NCBI RefSeq assembly: GCF_024623725.1
Contig: NZ_JANKHG010000014.1
Coordinates: 202,242-266,241, forward strand
From: Limnobacter parvus
GTDB taxonomy: Bacteria > Pseudomonadota > Gammaproteobacteria > Burkholderiales > Burkholderiaceae_B
DNA: 64,000 bases
Direction: 5' to 3'
Shown here: positions 29,088 through 38,160 of the stretch, in pieces
Numbering within the stretch: the first letter of the stretch is position 1
Layout of the letters: each line of letters starts with the position of its first letter
Notes under the pieces: generated by a model
The model's database searches: none
What the model saw: the letters and a program-made list of their open reading frames with translations, nothing else
Told to the model about the DNA's origin: nothing
Position numbers and translations under genes: made by a program

Positions 29088-30023
29088 ATGCGTCTATCCT
29101 ACTTGGCAGCAACATTTTCAATCGCAATGCTTGGTGGGTGCGCCACCGTTAGCGAAGTTCCAACTTCATCTGGCGGAGTTGACGAGGCCATCGTCAAACT
29201 AGGAAAACCCTCTTCCGACACAGATCTTCTCCACTTCATGGAAAAAGGCGAATTGCTTCGTCGCAAGGGGCAACAACACGAAGCGCGCGAGAGCCTATTG
29301 CAAGCCGATGCGGTTGTACGTTTGTGGGAAGATCATGCGCGTAACCCAGTTGGCCGAGTTGCAGAAACTGCTGGCAGTCTGTTTCTGAATGACCAGGTTC
29401 GCACCTACGAAGGGCGGGATTTCGAAAAGGTGTTACTGAGTAACCGACTTACGGCCAGTCATCTTGCACTTGGCGAATGGGACAAGGCCCGAACAGAAGT
29501 AAAAAAAATGCACGAGCGCGAGGCGATTATTGCAGAGTTCCGTGCCAAAGACATCGAGAAAGCAAAGGCAGAAGCCCAGGAAAAAGGCGTAACTGCCAGC
29601 AGCTTCCGTGAGATTAATGGCTATCCGGTTGAAACCCTTGACCACCCTGAAGTCAACGCACTCAAAAACTCATACGAATCTGCATATTCAAATTACATTG
29701 CAGGCTTTGTGTATGAAGCGTTGGGTGAAGGCGGTTTGGCCGCCGCGGGGTATCGCAAAGCCATTGAAATGCGCCCAGGCGAACCACTGCTTGCCTCCGC
29801 GCTGGAAGGATTGGACGCACGCATTAGCCGCGGTGGTGTAAAAGCTGGAATGGTAGACACTTTGTTTATGATTGAAGCTGGCAATGCGCCCCAGTTGCAG
29901 TCTGTTCAACTGCCATTGTTGCTGCCTATTCCTTCTACGAGCACCGGTATAAACATCATTGCAACACCGATCTCGTGGCCCACGGTGGGTCCGGTTCGCA
30001 CACCCGAACCCCCCGTTTCCTAA
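29088..30023 (+). CDS. COG3014-like lipoprotein, N-terminal part (gene split by frameshift)
   Basis: Encodes 311 residues beginning with a lipoprotein signal (lipobox LGGC, Cys18), then TPR-like helical repeats (for example YESAYSNYIAGFVYEALGEGG) and a GINIIATPISWPTV segment. I recognise it as the front part of a COG3014-type envelope protein from memory. The frame ends at a TAA right after a run of six C (30009-30014), and the missing C-terminal part continues at once in another frame. One more C would join them into a protein of about 498 residues. The start codon is uncertain: 29073 is also in frame, and neither has a good ribosome site. Confidence 0.7.
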   Translation: MRLSYLAATFSIAMLGGCATVSEVPTSSGGVDEAIVKLGKPSSDTDLLHFMEKGELLRRKGQQHEARESLLQADAVVRLWEDHARNPVGRVAETAGSLFLNDQVRTYEGRDFEKVLLSNRLTASHLALGEWDKARTEVKKMHEREAIIAEFRAKDIEKAKAEAQEKGVTASSFREINGYPVETLDHPEVNALKNSYESAYSNYIAGFVYEALGEGGLAAAGYRKAIEMRPGEPLLASALEGLDARISRGGVKAGMVDTLFMIEAGNAPQLQSVQLPLLLPIPSTSTGINIIATPISWPTVGPVRTPEPPVS

Positions 30024-30583
30024 CTGTCAACGACACGCAAAATGTAAACCTGGCTTTACTCACAAACCTGGATTTGATGATCCGCAAATCGATTGCTGAT
30101 GAAATGCCGGGCATCATCGCGCGCTCTTCCATTCGGGCAATCACGCGGGGAGCAGCTCAACAAGCGATTGACGACAACGCCGGACAGTTCGGTGCGTTTG
30201 GATCAATTTTGAGCATTGTTTCCAAGGGTGCAGCATTCGCACTTGAACAGGCGGACGTGCGCAGTTGGCGCAACGTACCAGGTGAATATTCTGTGGGTCG
30301 TGCAGCGTTACCCGTGGGCAGACACAAAATATCGATTACCGACTCAATCGGTCAGCTTCACACGCAGGAAGTAGAAGTCACTGGGCGTTACGCCGTGGTT
30401 CTGCTGAATGTAAACAGAAATGAAATTCAACTGGCCAGCAATGGCTACGGTGACAACGCGGTAATTGCCGAGGTGCTACCTCCTCCAGTTATTAAGCCAG
30501 TTGCAACAAGCGTCGAGAAAACCAAAAAGGTAAGCAAGAAAAAGACGCAAAGCGCCAGCAACACGGCACAACCAAAAAAATAA
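29975..30583 (+). pseudogene. COG3014-like protein, C-terminal part (out of frame)
   Basis: Open frame whose product from about residue 15 onward (FLTVNDTQNVNLALL, then IADEMPGIIARSSIRAITRG, QADVRSWRNVPGEYSVGRAALPVG) is the expected second half of the COG3014 protein that begins at 29088. It has no signal peptide of its own and its first ATG lies within the upstream gene, so it is more likely a displaced segment than a separate gene. It ends with a lysine- and threonine-rich tail. It could be expressed by ribosomal slippage, by a phase switch at the C run, or the break may be a sequencing error. Confidence 0.65.
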
Positions 30584-30607
30584 ACAGAAACCAAAGGTAA
30601 ATCCAAC

Positions 30608-30991
30608 ATGAAAAATATTTTCGCTGTAATTTTGTTGTTGTGGAGTTCATTTGCCTTCGCGCAAGCTGCCGCCACCAAAGTTGAATTTGCCGGCACATCC
30701 GACGCCATCAAAGTCAACAAAATCATGGTTAAGCAAGGTGCCTTAATGCAGGTGCAGGCCGAAATGTATAACGATCTTCGCAAGCCGATGACCGTTTACT
30801 ACCGCACACGCTGGCTTGACGAGGGTGGATTCCAAGTGTGGGAAGATGAAGCGTGGAAGCCCATGGTATTCCAGGCGTTCACTACACAGCGCATCCAAAT
30901 GACGGCTCCAACACCCAAAGCCCGCGATTTCAAAATTCAGCTAAGCACACAGGACGCGACCCAAGCACCTCGTGAATCGCTGAACCAATAA
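30608..30991 (+). CDS. YcfL family protein (DUF1425)
   Basis: Exported protein of 127 residues with signal peptide (about 1-19, cleaved after AFA) and a single YcfL/DUF1425 domain, including MYNDLRKPMTVYYRTRWLDEGG and a final PTPKARDFKIQL strand. E. coli YcfL is a lipoprotein, but no lipobox cysteine is present here, so this version should be soluble in the periplasm. YcfL genes sit beside lpoB in many proteobacteria, as here. Its molecular role is unknown. Confidence 0.8.
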   Translation: MKNIFAVILLLWSSFAFAQAAATKVEFAGTSDAIKVNKIMVKQGALMQVQAEMYNDLRKPMTVYYRTRWLDEGGFQVWEDEAWKPMVFQAFTTQRIQMTAPTPKARDFKIQLSTQDATQAPRESLNQ

Positions 30992-31017
30992 CATCAAAAC
31001 ACACCAAGGAATTATCC

Positions 31018-31632
31018 ATGCAAATGTTAAGCAAAATCCGCCTACAAACACTGGCCCTACCTTTAGCATTGTCCCTTTTGGCCAGCGGCTGTGCTGTCAC
31101 CAATCCAATCGTCGGCGATGGTTCCGTACAATACGGCGATTCAAAAGCTGTTGAAACAGTTAGTAATGAGTTTGGTTCTACAGACCTGCAAACTATTGCG
31201 GAAAGCATGTCACGTTCGCTAACGCAATTTTCCGCAACGGCCTACAAAGACCGCCCCTTGGTCACTGTGGCCGAGGTTAAAAACAAAACCAGCGAGTACA
31301 TTGACACCCGTTCGATCACCGACTCAATTAAAACCCAAGTGATCAAGGGCGGCACCATGCGCTTTGTTACTGACATCAATCAGATGCAAAACCAAACCGA
31401 TGAACTGGCCCGCCAAAATCAATCTGGCCTGTACAAGAAATCCACCACTGCAAAAACCGGTCAAATGCAGGGCGCAAAGTATCGCGTGGAAGGCAGTATT
31501 ACCTCAATCGTCAAGCGCAGCGGCGACATCAAAGACGTGTACTACAAGTTCACATTGCAAATGTTTGACATTGAATCGGGCGTAACCGAGTGGATGGACG
31601 AACGTGAAATCCGCAAAACCTCCAGTAAATAA
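31018..31632 (+). CDS. LpoB-like outer-membrane lipoprotein (PBP activator family)
   Basis: Lipoprotein of 204 residues with lipobox LASGC (Cys25). The folded domain contains RPLVTVAEVKNKTSEYIDTR, GGTMRFVTDINQMQ and GAKYRVEGSITSIVKRSGD, matching the COG3417/LpoB fold. In E. coli, LpoB crosses the periplasm to activate the peptidoglycan synthase PBP1B. This protein lacks the long disordered linker of E. coli LpoB, so its partner may differ. It lies between YcfL and a CsgG-like exported protein in one operon. Confidence 0.8.
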   Translation: MQMLSKIRLQTLALPLALSLLASGCAVTNPIVGDGSVQYGDSKAVETVSNEFGSTDLQTIAESMSRSLTQFSATAYKDRPLVTVAEVKNKTSEYIDTRSITDSIKTQVIKGGTMRFVTDINQMQNQTDELARQNQSGLYKKSTTAKTGQMQGAKYRVEGSITSIVKRSGDIKDVYYKFTLQMFDIESGVTEWMDEREIRKTSSK

Positions 31633-31647
31633 GCAGGAGTTCTCGAT

Positions 31648-32490
31648 ATGAGCAATATCCACCAGCGCCTAGTGCGTCTTCTCCGCTTCACTTTACTCGG
31701 TATTGCCAGCCTTGCCGGTACCACGGCATTGGCCGAGGTGCGCATTGCTGTTACCGATCTTTCGTATGAAGAAAGTGTGGCGCATTACTTCTCGGAAACC
31801 AGCTACAGCTTCAAAGGCAAGTCAGATTTTCGTGATTCAAGTTCGGCCCGAGACACCAACACCACGTCTCGCGAAAGTTCGAATACCAGCCTTAGTTCTT
31901 CTGTTGACATGGCCTATTCGAACAAGCAAGGTTACCGACTCATCATTCAGCGTGGTGAGCTTCGCAAATTTACAGGCGACATCAAAGGCGGTTTGATTAA
32001 AAACGGCTACCGGGTGGTTCAGGGGAAACCCTGGACATCAACCAACACTGAAACCCTGTATGACATTATTGCCCGAATTAAAAAAGGCTTTTATCCCAAC
32101 ACCGACTACGTGCTGTTCGGTACGGTGACAGCAATTGATTTCCGCAACGACAACAACAAAATTCAGGGCAGCAACGCCACCAATTACTCCACTAACCTGG
32201 AACTGGTAGCCGAATTTTCTTTAATCAATGTGAAAACGTATGAAGTTAAAGCGGGTTTTTCTGCAATAGGAGAGGGGTCTGAATCGAAGCTGTTAACAGG
32301 CGATGGCGTCACCAACTTTTCGCCCAGCATTCCCAGAATCATGAAACAGGTTTCTGAGAACCTAGGTGCCGATGTATCCGGCCAAGTGTATTCACAATTT
32401 TCCGAAGGTGCACGGCCAGTTATTCGCGGCAGCAATGTTGATATCCAGCAGAACATCTCTGTAGAAGAAAAAGTAATCACGTATCGTTAG
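31648..32490 (+). CDS. Exported CsgG/LpoB-like protein
   Basis: Periplasmic protein of 280 residues with a signal peptide (about 1-29, cleaved near ALA/E). The mature N-terminus VRIAVTDLSYEE and later YVLFGTVTAIDFR and LVAEFSLINVKTYEVKAGF resemble the CsgG/LpoB fold. A serine- and threonine-rich insertion (about 55-85) is unusual. It is the last gene of the COG3014-YcfL-LpoB cluster, 15 bases after lpoB with an AGGAG site. A supporting role in envelope or peptidoglycan assembly is inferred from context alone. Confidence 0.65.
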   Translation: MSNIHQRLVRLLRFTLLGIASLAGTTALAEVRIAVTDLSYEESVAHYFSETSYSFKGKSDFRDSSSARDTNTTSRESSNTSLSSSVDMAYSNKQGYRLIIQRGELRKFTGDIKGGLIKNGYRVVQGKPWTSTNTETLYDIIARIKKGFYPNTDYVLFGTVTAIDFRNDNNKIQGSNATNYSTNLELVAEFSLINVKTYEVKAGFSAIGEGSESKLLTGDGVTNFSPSIPRIMKQVSENLGADVSGQVYSQFSEGARPVIRGSNVDIQQNISVEEKVITYR

Positions 32491-32844
32491 GGCTTTCCGC
32501 ACCGGCCCGTGTTCGCAAAGCATCTAGCCATCTGCAACATGGGCTACTCTGCCATGCAAGCAGCTCAACCCTGCTTCATTCTTTTATTGGACATGGCCAT
32601 TTAGTTGCTGCAGATCCTGCTCGGGCAGCATCCCAAAAACAAATGATTTATTGCTGTCACTCACAGCATGCATTTGCACTCAATTGTCACCTAACGCGCA
32701 TGGGCCCCTCTCCACACCGGAGACAGGCGTCTGTCCACAAACCTCCCCGTGCTAAGGTGGTCGTTGCTGAACACGGAAAGCGTGTCGTTTCGCTAAATCA
32801 AGCTCAGTCCGGATAACCCATCTTCATATTGTTAAGGAACTGAC
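32491..32844. other. Gene-free region between envelope cluster and hydrolase
   Basis: 354 bases without a credible gene. The only structures noted are a short inverted repeat ACACG/CGTGT (32771-32775 and 32781-32785, five-base spacer) and GACAG/CTGTC near 32720, either of which could be a hairpin or regulator site for the following hydrolase gene. No clear terminator was found after the CsgG-like gene. Confidence 0.45.
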
Positions 32845-33516
32845 ATGAGCAAGACCATCCTCTTGGTCCACGGGCTTGCAGGGAACTCTGCTGCAATGGG
32901 TTTTCTGGCCGCATCTCTAAGACTTCAGGGCTATAAAACCGTGTCGCTTGACTATCCTTCAACCAAACACACCATTGAAGAATGCACTCACCTCTATTTA
33001 AAACCTGCAATTGAAGCACTGGCCTTTGAGGAAAGTTTGAACATTGTGACCCACTCCGTCAGTGGAGTAATGCTTCGTTATTACCTGGCGCACCACAAAG
33101 TTCATAACCTGGAGCGCGTGGTAATGCTTGCGCCTGGGCATGGCGGCAGTAAAACCCTGGCGGTGCTGCGGCGCCACCCTTTGTTTCCGATGTTGATGGG
33201 TCCGGCTGGAATTCAATCTGGAGACGATGCGCGTCAGTTTGACCCTAAACTTGGGCCTTACACTGGCCCCGATCTGGGAATAGTGGCTGGGTGCATTGCA
33301 TTGGACCCAATCGGCTGGGCTGTGATGCCCTGGCCAAACGATGGAAAATTGACCGTCAACTCGACGCATCTTGAAGGCATGAAAGACCACATTGTGCTGC
33401 CTGTCAGCCATGACTCTATCTTGATTGACCCACTGGCAATTTTTCAGACAAGCCATTTCCTGAAACATGGCACATTCAAGTCTTTGATTGCCGAACGGCA
33501 AAACAAGGCCGCCTGA
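32845..33516 (+). CDS. Alpha/beta fold hydrolase (lipase/esterase-like)
   Basis: Cytoplasmic hydrolase of 223 residues. An oxyanion segment LLVHGLAGNS (about 6-15) precedes the nucleophile Ser70 in VTHSVSG, where the usual GHSxG motif has Thr in place of the first Gly. A probable catalytic His lies in LPVSHDSIL near the end. A serine-hydrolase mechanism on an ester or lipid is likely; the substrate is unknown. AAGGAACTGAC upstream provides a ribosome site. It appears monocistronic. Confidence 0.75.
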   Translation: MSKTILLVHGLAGNSAAMGFLAASLRLQGYKTVSLDYPSTKHTIEECTHLYLKPAIEALAFEESLNIVTHSVSGVMLRYYLAHHKVHNLERVVMLAPGHGGSKTLAVLRRHPLFPMLMGPAGIQSGDDARQFDPKLGPYTGPDLGIVAGCIALDPIGWAVMPWPNDGKLTVNSTHLEGMKDHIVLPVSHDSILIDPLAIFQTSHFLKHGTFKSLIAERQNKAA

Positions 33517-33652
33517 AGATTCTTTTTCATTGTTTGCCGCGTTGTTCGTGGAACTACCCAACCTGGAAAGTAACTTAATTTGCACACCTTGAGGCCATGC
33601 TTTTGTCATGGCCAAAACCTTGCAAAAACAAAAATACTCTCAGGAAGTTTTC

Positions 33653-34363
33653 ATGAAGAAATTAATAGTTCTGTCGGCCTTTATTCTGTCAGCATGCGGC
33701 GGTGGTGGTGATGGCAGCAGCCCGTCCGCACCTGTTGCACCATCTGAAAGCACGTTGTCCTTCGAATTGAACAGTGCCGCCACCAACATCTATGAATTAC
33801 CACATACTTTTTATGTGAATGGCCGAACACAGGCCGGGCTTGATGTGTCTGCCACCCTCAGCTTTGATCCGCAACCTGAGGCCACATTTGAAGGGCAACT
33901 CTCTAAAATTTCACGACTCACTTTTACGCAGCGTAAAGGCAATGCAGATCCTGTTGTTGAAAGATTCACAAGGTTCTTCAAATTCTTCCCACTGTTGATC
34001 ACAGGGGCAACGGCCAGCGGCGAGAAAAGTGGATTCAACTACTTTGTACCAACTTCAACCAGCCGACTGCCTGCCTCTGCCAATGTGGGGAGCACCGGGC
34101 CGGTGGCAAGCGGCCAATTTTTTACCGATGCCTCAAAAAGAGTACAAAGTGGTACCGGGGTCATTACTTACTCGGTTGAAGCCGACACAGCCAACACCGC
34201 TTTCCTTTGCACTCACAGCACCTTCCAGAACACGTTCAATACAGTTAGGGCAACTCAGTCGGAATGCTTCCGCATCCGCCCCGACGGTACGGTGATTGGT
34301 TTGAAGCTTACCCTTGGGGTTTATGACAACGACACGCTGCTGGAGACGATTCAGTTTCAATAA
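33653..34363 (+). CDS. Uncharacterised lipoprotein
   Basis: Predicted lipoprotein of 236 residues with signal MKKLIVLSAFILSAC (Cys15), a glycine- and serine-rich linker and a probably beta-rich domain. Two cysteines near the C-terminus (FLCTHS and SECFRIRP) may form a disulfide. The start at 33653 is supported by the signal sequence and AGGAAG eight bases upstream; an in-frame ATG at 33608 would bury the signal. No family is recognised. It ends with its own terminator, so it is probably monocistronic. Confidence 0.7.
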   Translation: MKKLIVLSAFILSACGGGGDGSSPSAPVAPSESTLSFELNSAATNIYELPHTFYVNGRTQAGLDVSATLSFDPQPEATFEGQLSKISRLTFTQRKGNADPVVERFTRFFKFFPLLITGATASGEKSGFNYFVPTSTSRLPASANVGSTGPVASGQFFTDASKRVQSGTGVITYSVEADTANTAFLCTHSTFQNTFNTVRATQSECFRIRPDGTVIGLKLTLGVYDNDTLLETIQFQ

Positions 34364-34394
34364 GTCTTCCGCATTGTATTGGAGTGAAGTTCAC

Positions 34395-34427
34395 AAAGCC
34401 CCTCACTGTCGAAGTGTCGGGCTTTTT
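34395..34427 (+). terminator. Rho-independent terminator
   Basis: Stem AAAGCCC/GGGCTTT with an inner CAC/GTG pairing, followed by T residues, 31 bases after the lipoprotein stop. Confidence 0.8.
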
Positions 34428-34522
34428 ACATTACTGGCATTCTCACTGTCACAACTACATCTGAATACCGAGCCCATTCAGTAACAACCCATCGCCACCT
34501 AAAACTCGATGGGGTTTGTCTG

Positions 34523-36727
34523 ATGAATGTGAAATCACTTCTTGCCATTGGCACTACAGCAGCACTCCTTTCCGCTTGCCTTTCAAGCGGCGACACGCCC
34601 ACCACAGCCACTGGTCCCGGCCAACCCGTTAACCCCAACGAAGTTCAACCCCTGTCCCAGTTTTCAGTTGCCAATGGTTGCTTTGGTTTGCAATCGGCGT
34701 TCAGCCGCCAGTTTGTGCAGCCTGCTGCGGCCCGCTATGCCGCAGGCCCCGCCACCCAAGCTGAAAACTTCACCCTGCGCCCCACTGAATTGGGCAAGTA
34801 CCTGATTTACGGCAGTGACCGGCAAATGGTTACCCTACAAGGCAACACACTGGTGGCCAGTGCCGAGCCCACAGACGCTGCGGTGTGGCAAGCCAGTTTC
34901 GACCAAAGCAAAAGCCAGTTCAGTTTCACCGACGCTTCAGGACGTTTTCTGACTCTGGATGAAACCGCAGGTTTGACCACTACCACAGAAGAAAACGAAC
35001 GTACCCAATTCAAACTGCTGCCTGCAAGCGATTGTGCAGCCTACCCGGAAATGCCCACCGCTATGGAGGGTACCCCTTACACTGGCAAAGGCGAAAATCA
35101 ACCCATTATCGGTTTTGCCGACACCCACACCCACATGGGTATGTCCAGTGAAATGTCGCTGGCAGGCGATGTTGGCCCTTCAGCCGGTGGCGTTTTGTAT
35201 GGAGAGGTGGTGCATCGTTTCGGTATCCCGCACGCCTTGGACAATTGCCAGGCATTCCACGGACCCAATGGCATTCGTGATGCCAACAACATTCTTGAAA
35301 CCAACCCCACAGGCACCCACCAAACCCAGGGTTGGCCAACCTTTGTGGATTGGCCGCGCAACAACTTTCTGACCCACCAGGTGATGTACCACGCCTGGGT
35401 TGAACGCGCTTGGCGCGCCGGGCTGCGCCTGATGGTGAACCACGGCACCAACATTGCAGCGTTGTGCCGAGTAGGCCAGACTTATTCGGGCAATCTGGAC
35501 GCTGACTGCAATGACATGAGTGTGGCCAGCAAACAGGTCGAGTATCTGTACGACGTACAAGACTACATCGATGCGCAATTTGGCGGCCCTGGCAAAGGCT
35601 GGTACCGAATTGTTAAAAGCCCGGCTGAAGCACGCCAGGTGGCCAATGAGGGAAAACTGGCCGTGGTGCTTGGGGTTGAGGTTGCGCAAGTGTTTAACTG
35701 CGGCGTTACTTTTTTACCCGGAGGCGGAGAAATCCGCAAATGCGACCAAAGCCAGATTGATGAAGAAATCGACAAACTCTGGGCCTTGGGTGCGCGCCAT
35801 GTCTACCCCTTTCACGACATTGACAGCTCGCTGGGTGGCGCAGGTATTTTCAGCGGCGATGTCATCAATTTCCTGAACTTTCTGGACACCGGTGCGTTCT
35901 GGAAAACCACGGAGTGCCGCGACTTTCCAGAAAATGAACCTTCAGTGCGTGAACCTGGCACCAACATGACCACCGCCATACCTGGCACGGGCGGCAATGC
36001 TCTGACCAAGATGTTGCTGGAAGCAGTGGGCGGCATCACCCCACTGTACCCGGACGGAAAACGCTGTAACGCACGCACCGTGACCGACTTGGGTCAATAT
36101 GCATTGACTGCTTTGATGAATCGCGGCTTTGTGATCGACATTGACCACGCTGCGTACCACAGCAAAGACCTAATGCTGGATTTGGCTGAAACAATGAACC
36201 CGCCCTACCCCATGGCTTCTTCACATGACGCGCATGGCGGTTTGACCAGTGACCAGGCCGTTCGCATGCTAAAAAGCGGTGGTGTGATTTATCCATACAA
36301 AGGCAACGGCATCAAGCATGTGGAGTTTTTGGAGAAACTCAAATTCTGGCGCAACAAAGCTGGATTGAACAACACATTGCTTGGCTTGGGTTATGGTGCA
36401 GACGGCAATGGTTTTGGCGGACACCCAGGCCCGCGCGGTGGCGACAGCGTGCCGGTTCAGTATCCCTTCACCCTGTTCCGTGGCGAAGGTTGGGGGCCGC
36501 GTTATCAGGCCCTGCCTGAGATGAAAGTGAACATGCTGACCATTCCTGAAAGCGGCAAGTTCTGGCACATCGACGAAGTGGGCATGGCGCACTACGGCAT
36601 GGTGGCTGACTTCGTTGAAGAAGTTCGCCTGGAAGGCGGCGGCGAGGCCATTGATGCACTGTACAACAGCGCTGAGGCCTACGTACAAATGTGGGAGAAC
36701 GTGTACTACCGCAACAACCCGAAATGA
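34523..36727 (+). CDS. Membrane-dipeptidase-like metallohydrolase lipoprotein
   Basis: Lipoprotein of 734 residues (lipobox LSAC, Cys19). An N-terminal beta-rich domain (about 45-170) precedes an amidohydrolase-superfamily domain similar to peptidase M19/renal dipeptidase. Putative metal ligands are His200 and His202 in DTHTHMG, His in IDIDHAAYHSKD, and SSHDAHGG, with an aspartate in GYGADGNGFGG. Several cysteines suggest disulfides in the periplasm or outside the cell. Dipeptidase or amidase activity is inferred from the motif set. It is coupled by ATGA overlap to a polytopic membrane protein gene. Confidence 0.78.
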   Translation: MNVKSLLAIGTTAALLSACLSSGDTPTTATGPGQPVNPNEVQPLSQFSVANGCFGLQSAFSRQFVQPAAARYAAGPATQAENFTLRPTELGKYLIYGSDRQMVTLQGNTLVASAEPTDAAVWQASFDQSKSQFSFTDASGRFLTLDETAGLTTTTEENERTQFKLLPASDCAAYPEMPTAMEGTPYTGKGENQPIIGFADTHTHMGMSSEMSLAGDVGPSAGGVLYGEVVHRFGIPHALDNCQAFHGPNGIRDANNILETNPTGTHQTQGWPTFVDWPRNNFLTHQVMYHAWVERAWRAGLRLMVNHGTNIAALCRVGQTYSGNLDADCNDMSVASKQVEYLYDVQDYIDAQFGGPGKGWYRIVKSPAEARQVANEGKLAVVLGVEVAQVFNCGVTFLPGGGEIRKCDQSQIDEEIDKLWALGARHVYPFHDIDSSLGGAGIFSGDVINFLNFLDTGAFWKTTECRDFPENEPSVREPGTNMTTAIPGTGGNALTKMLLEAVGGITPLYPDGKRCNARTVTDLGQYALTALMNRGFVIDIDHAAYHSKDLMLDLAETMNPPYPMASSHDAHGGLTSDQAVRMLKSGGVIYPYKGNGIKHVEFLEKLKFWRNKAGLNNTLLGLGYGADGNGFGGHPGPRGGDSVPVQYPFTLFRGEGWGPRYQALPEMKVNMLTIPESGKFWHIDEVGMAHYGMVADFVEEVRLEGGGEAIDALYNSAEAYVQMWENVYYRNNPK

Positions 36728-38148
36728 GACCTCGATTAACCGGTGCGGCGCTGCTGCTTGCAGCACCCACCATCGCATTGGCACATGCTTTTGGCGAACC
36801 CGTTCAACTGCCCATGCCCTATGGGCTATACATTCTGGGTTCAGTGGCGGCATTGGTGTTGTCATTCCTGTTGCTGGCCCTTGGTGGCAAAATAGCACAC
36901 AGTCTGAATGGGCACCGCCAGTTGGCTTTCCCCACCTGGCCTGCCAGGTGGATTCATTCGGCTCGTGCAGCAGGCTCATTGTTCTGGTTAAGCGCACTGA
37001 TGTTTTGCATCATCACTGGCCTTCTGGGAAGCAACGACAGCCACCGCAACATCAACATGACCTTGTTCTGGATTGTGTTTGCGCTGGGTGGTGCCTACGC
37101 GTCCATGGTGATTGGCGACTGGTATAAGCACCAACACCCTTGGCGGTTCCTGCTGCCTATACGCTGGAATGGCATTCGCAAATACCCACGGTGGCTGGGC
37201 CACTGGCCTGCATTGCTTCAACTGGCTAGCCTGGTTGCCATTGAATTGTTTTTTCATAGCACGCCGCGCAAGCTGGCCTTGTTGCTGATTTCATTCGGCG
37301 CACTGAACCTGGCGGGCATGTGGCTGTGGGGAACACGCCGCTGGTTGCAACGTGGCGAACCATTTGCTGTGCTGTTTCGAATGTTTGCAGCGTGTGCACC
37401 CCTGCGGCGGGCACAAAACACGGACGGAAAATACCATTGGCGCGTCACCCTGCCATTTGCTGAGTTACGTCGCTTGCGGTTGTGGCACCCGGCGCAATGC
37501 ATGTTTGTTTTGTTCTTGTTGTCTTCAACCGCTTACGACGGGCTGCGCGAAACAGCGGTGTACTTCAATATCTTCTGGCAAGACCCCTTTGGCATTTTAA
37601 CTGCCGCCTTTGGCGACCACCCACTTAAAATTTATCCACAGGTTCGCCCTTGGTTCGTTGCTTGGGAAATTGTGCTGTTGATTGTGTCGCCACTTTTGTA
37701 CTTGCTGCTGTTTGTGTTGTTTTTGGCTTTGGGCCGAATATTGACTGGTAACAAGCAGAGCATGGCACTGTTGCTGCGCCGCTACTTGCCCAGCTTGGTG
37801 CCCATTGCAGTGGTGTACCACCTAACCCACTACTACACCTTGCTGTTCAGTCAGGGTTTAAAAATTCGGGGCTTGGTGTCTGATCCCTTTGGTTGGGGTT
37901 GGAATTTATTTGGTACCGCCATTACTGGCCGCCTGCCTTGGCTGCCCGACATGGCTGGCATCTGGACCAGCCAGGTGGTATTAATTTTGGCAGGCCATGT
38001 GGCTGCAGTGTGGTTGGCCCACCAACAGGCTTTGCAGCTTGAACGCAGCACAGGGCGTGCAGCCCTCAGCCAGCTGCCCATGCTGTTGCTGATGGTGGTG
38101 TTCACCAGTGTCGGCTTGTGGATACTTGCGCAGCCACTTCAGGGTTGA
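36724..38148 (+). CDS. Polytopic membrane protein of unknown function
   Basis: Integral membrane protein of 474 residues with roughly ten predicted helices. It begins with a signal-like segment ending AHAFGEPVQLPMP, and a basic cytoplasmic stretch rich in Arg and Trp lies near 155-170. The start at 36724 overlaps the stop of the metallohydrolase gene (ATGA), so the two are made together. Relatives are sometimes labelled fenitrothion hydrolase in databases, but nothing here shows a hydrolase site. It could assist assembly, electron transfer or transport for its partner; the function is unknown. Confidence 0.7.
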   Translation: MRPRLTGAALLLAAPTIALAHAFGEPVQLPMPYGLYILGSVAALVLSFLLLALGGKIAHSLNGHRQLAFPTWPARWIHSARAAGSLFWLSALMFCIITGLLGSNDSHRNINMTLFWIVFALGGAYASMVIGDWYKHQHPWRFLLPIRWNGIRKYPRWLGHWPALLQLASLVAIELFFHSTPRKLALLLISFGALNLAGMWLWGTRRWLQRGEPFAVLFRMFAACAPLRRAQNTDGKYHWRVTLPFAELRRLRLWHPAQCMFVLFLLSSTAYDGLRETAVYFNIFWQDPFGILTAAFGDHPLKIYPQVRPWFVAWEIVLLIVSPLLYLLLFVLFLALGRILTGNKQSMALLLRRYLPSLVPIAVVYHLTHYYTLLFSQGLKIRGLVSDPFGWGWNLFGTAITGRLPWLPDMAGIWTSQVVLILAGHVAAVWLAHQQALQLERSTGRAALSQLPMLLLMVVFTSVGLWILAQPLQG

Positions 38149-38160
38149 TTTTTTGTGGGG

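Noticed and set aside
36724..38148. Naming the polytopic membrane protein fenitrothion hydrolase
   Set aside because: The label is a weak database carry-over in my memory; no hydrolase catalytic motif is visible in the helices or loops.
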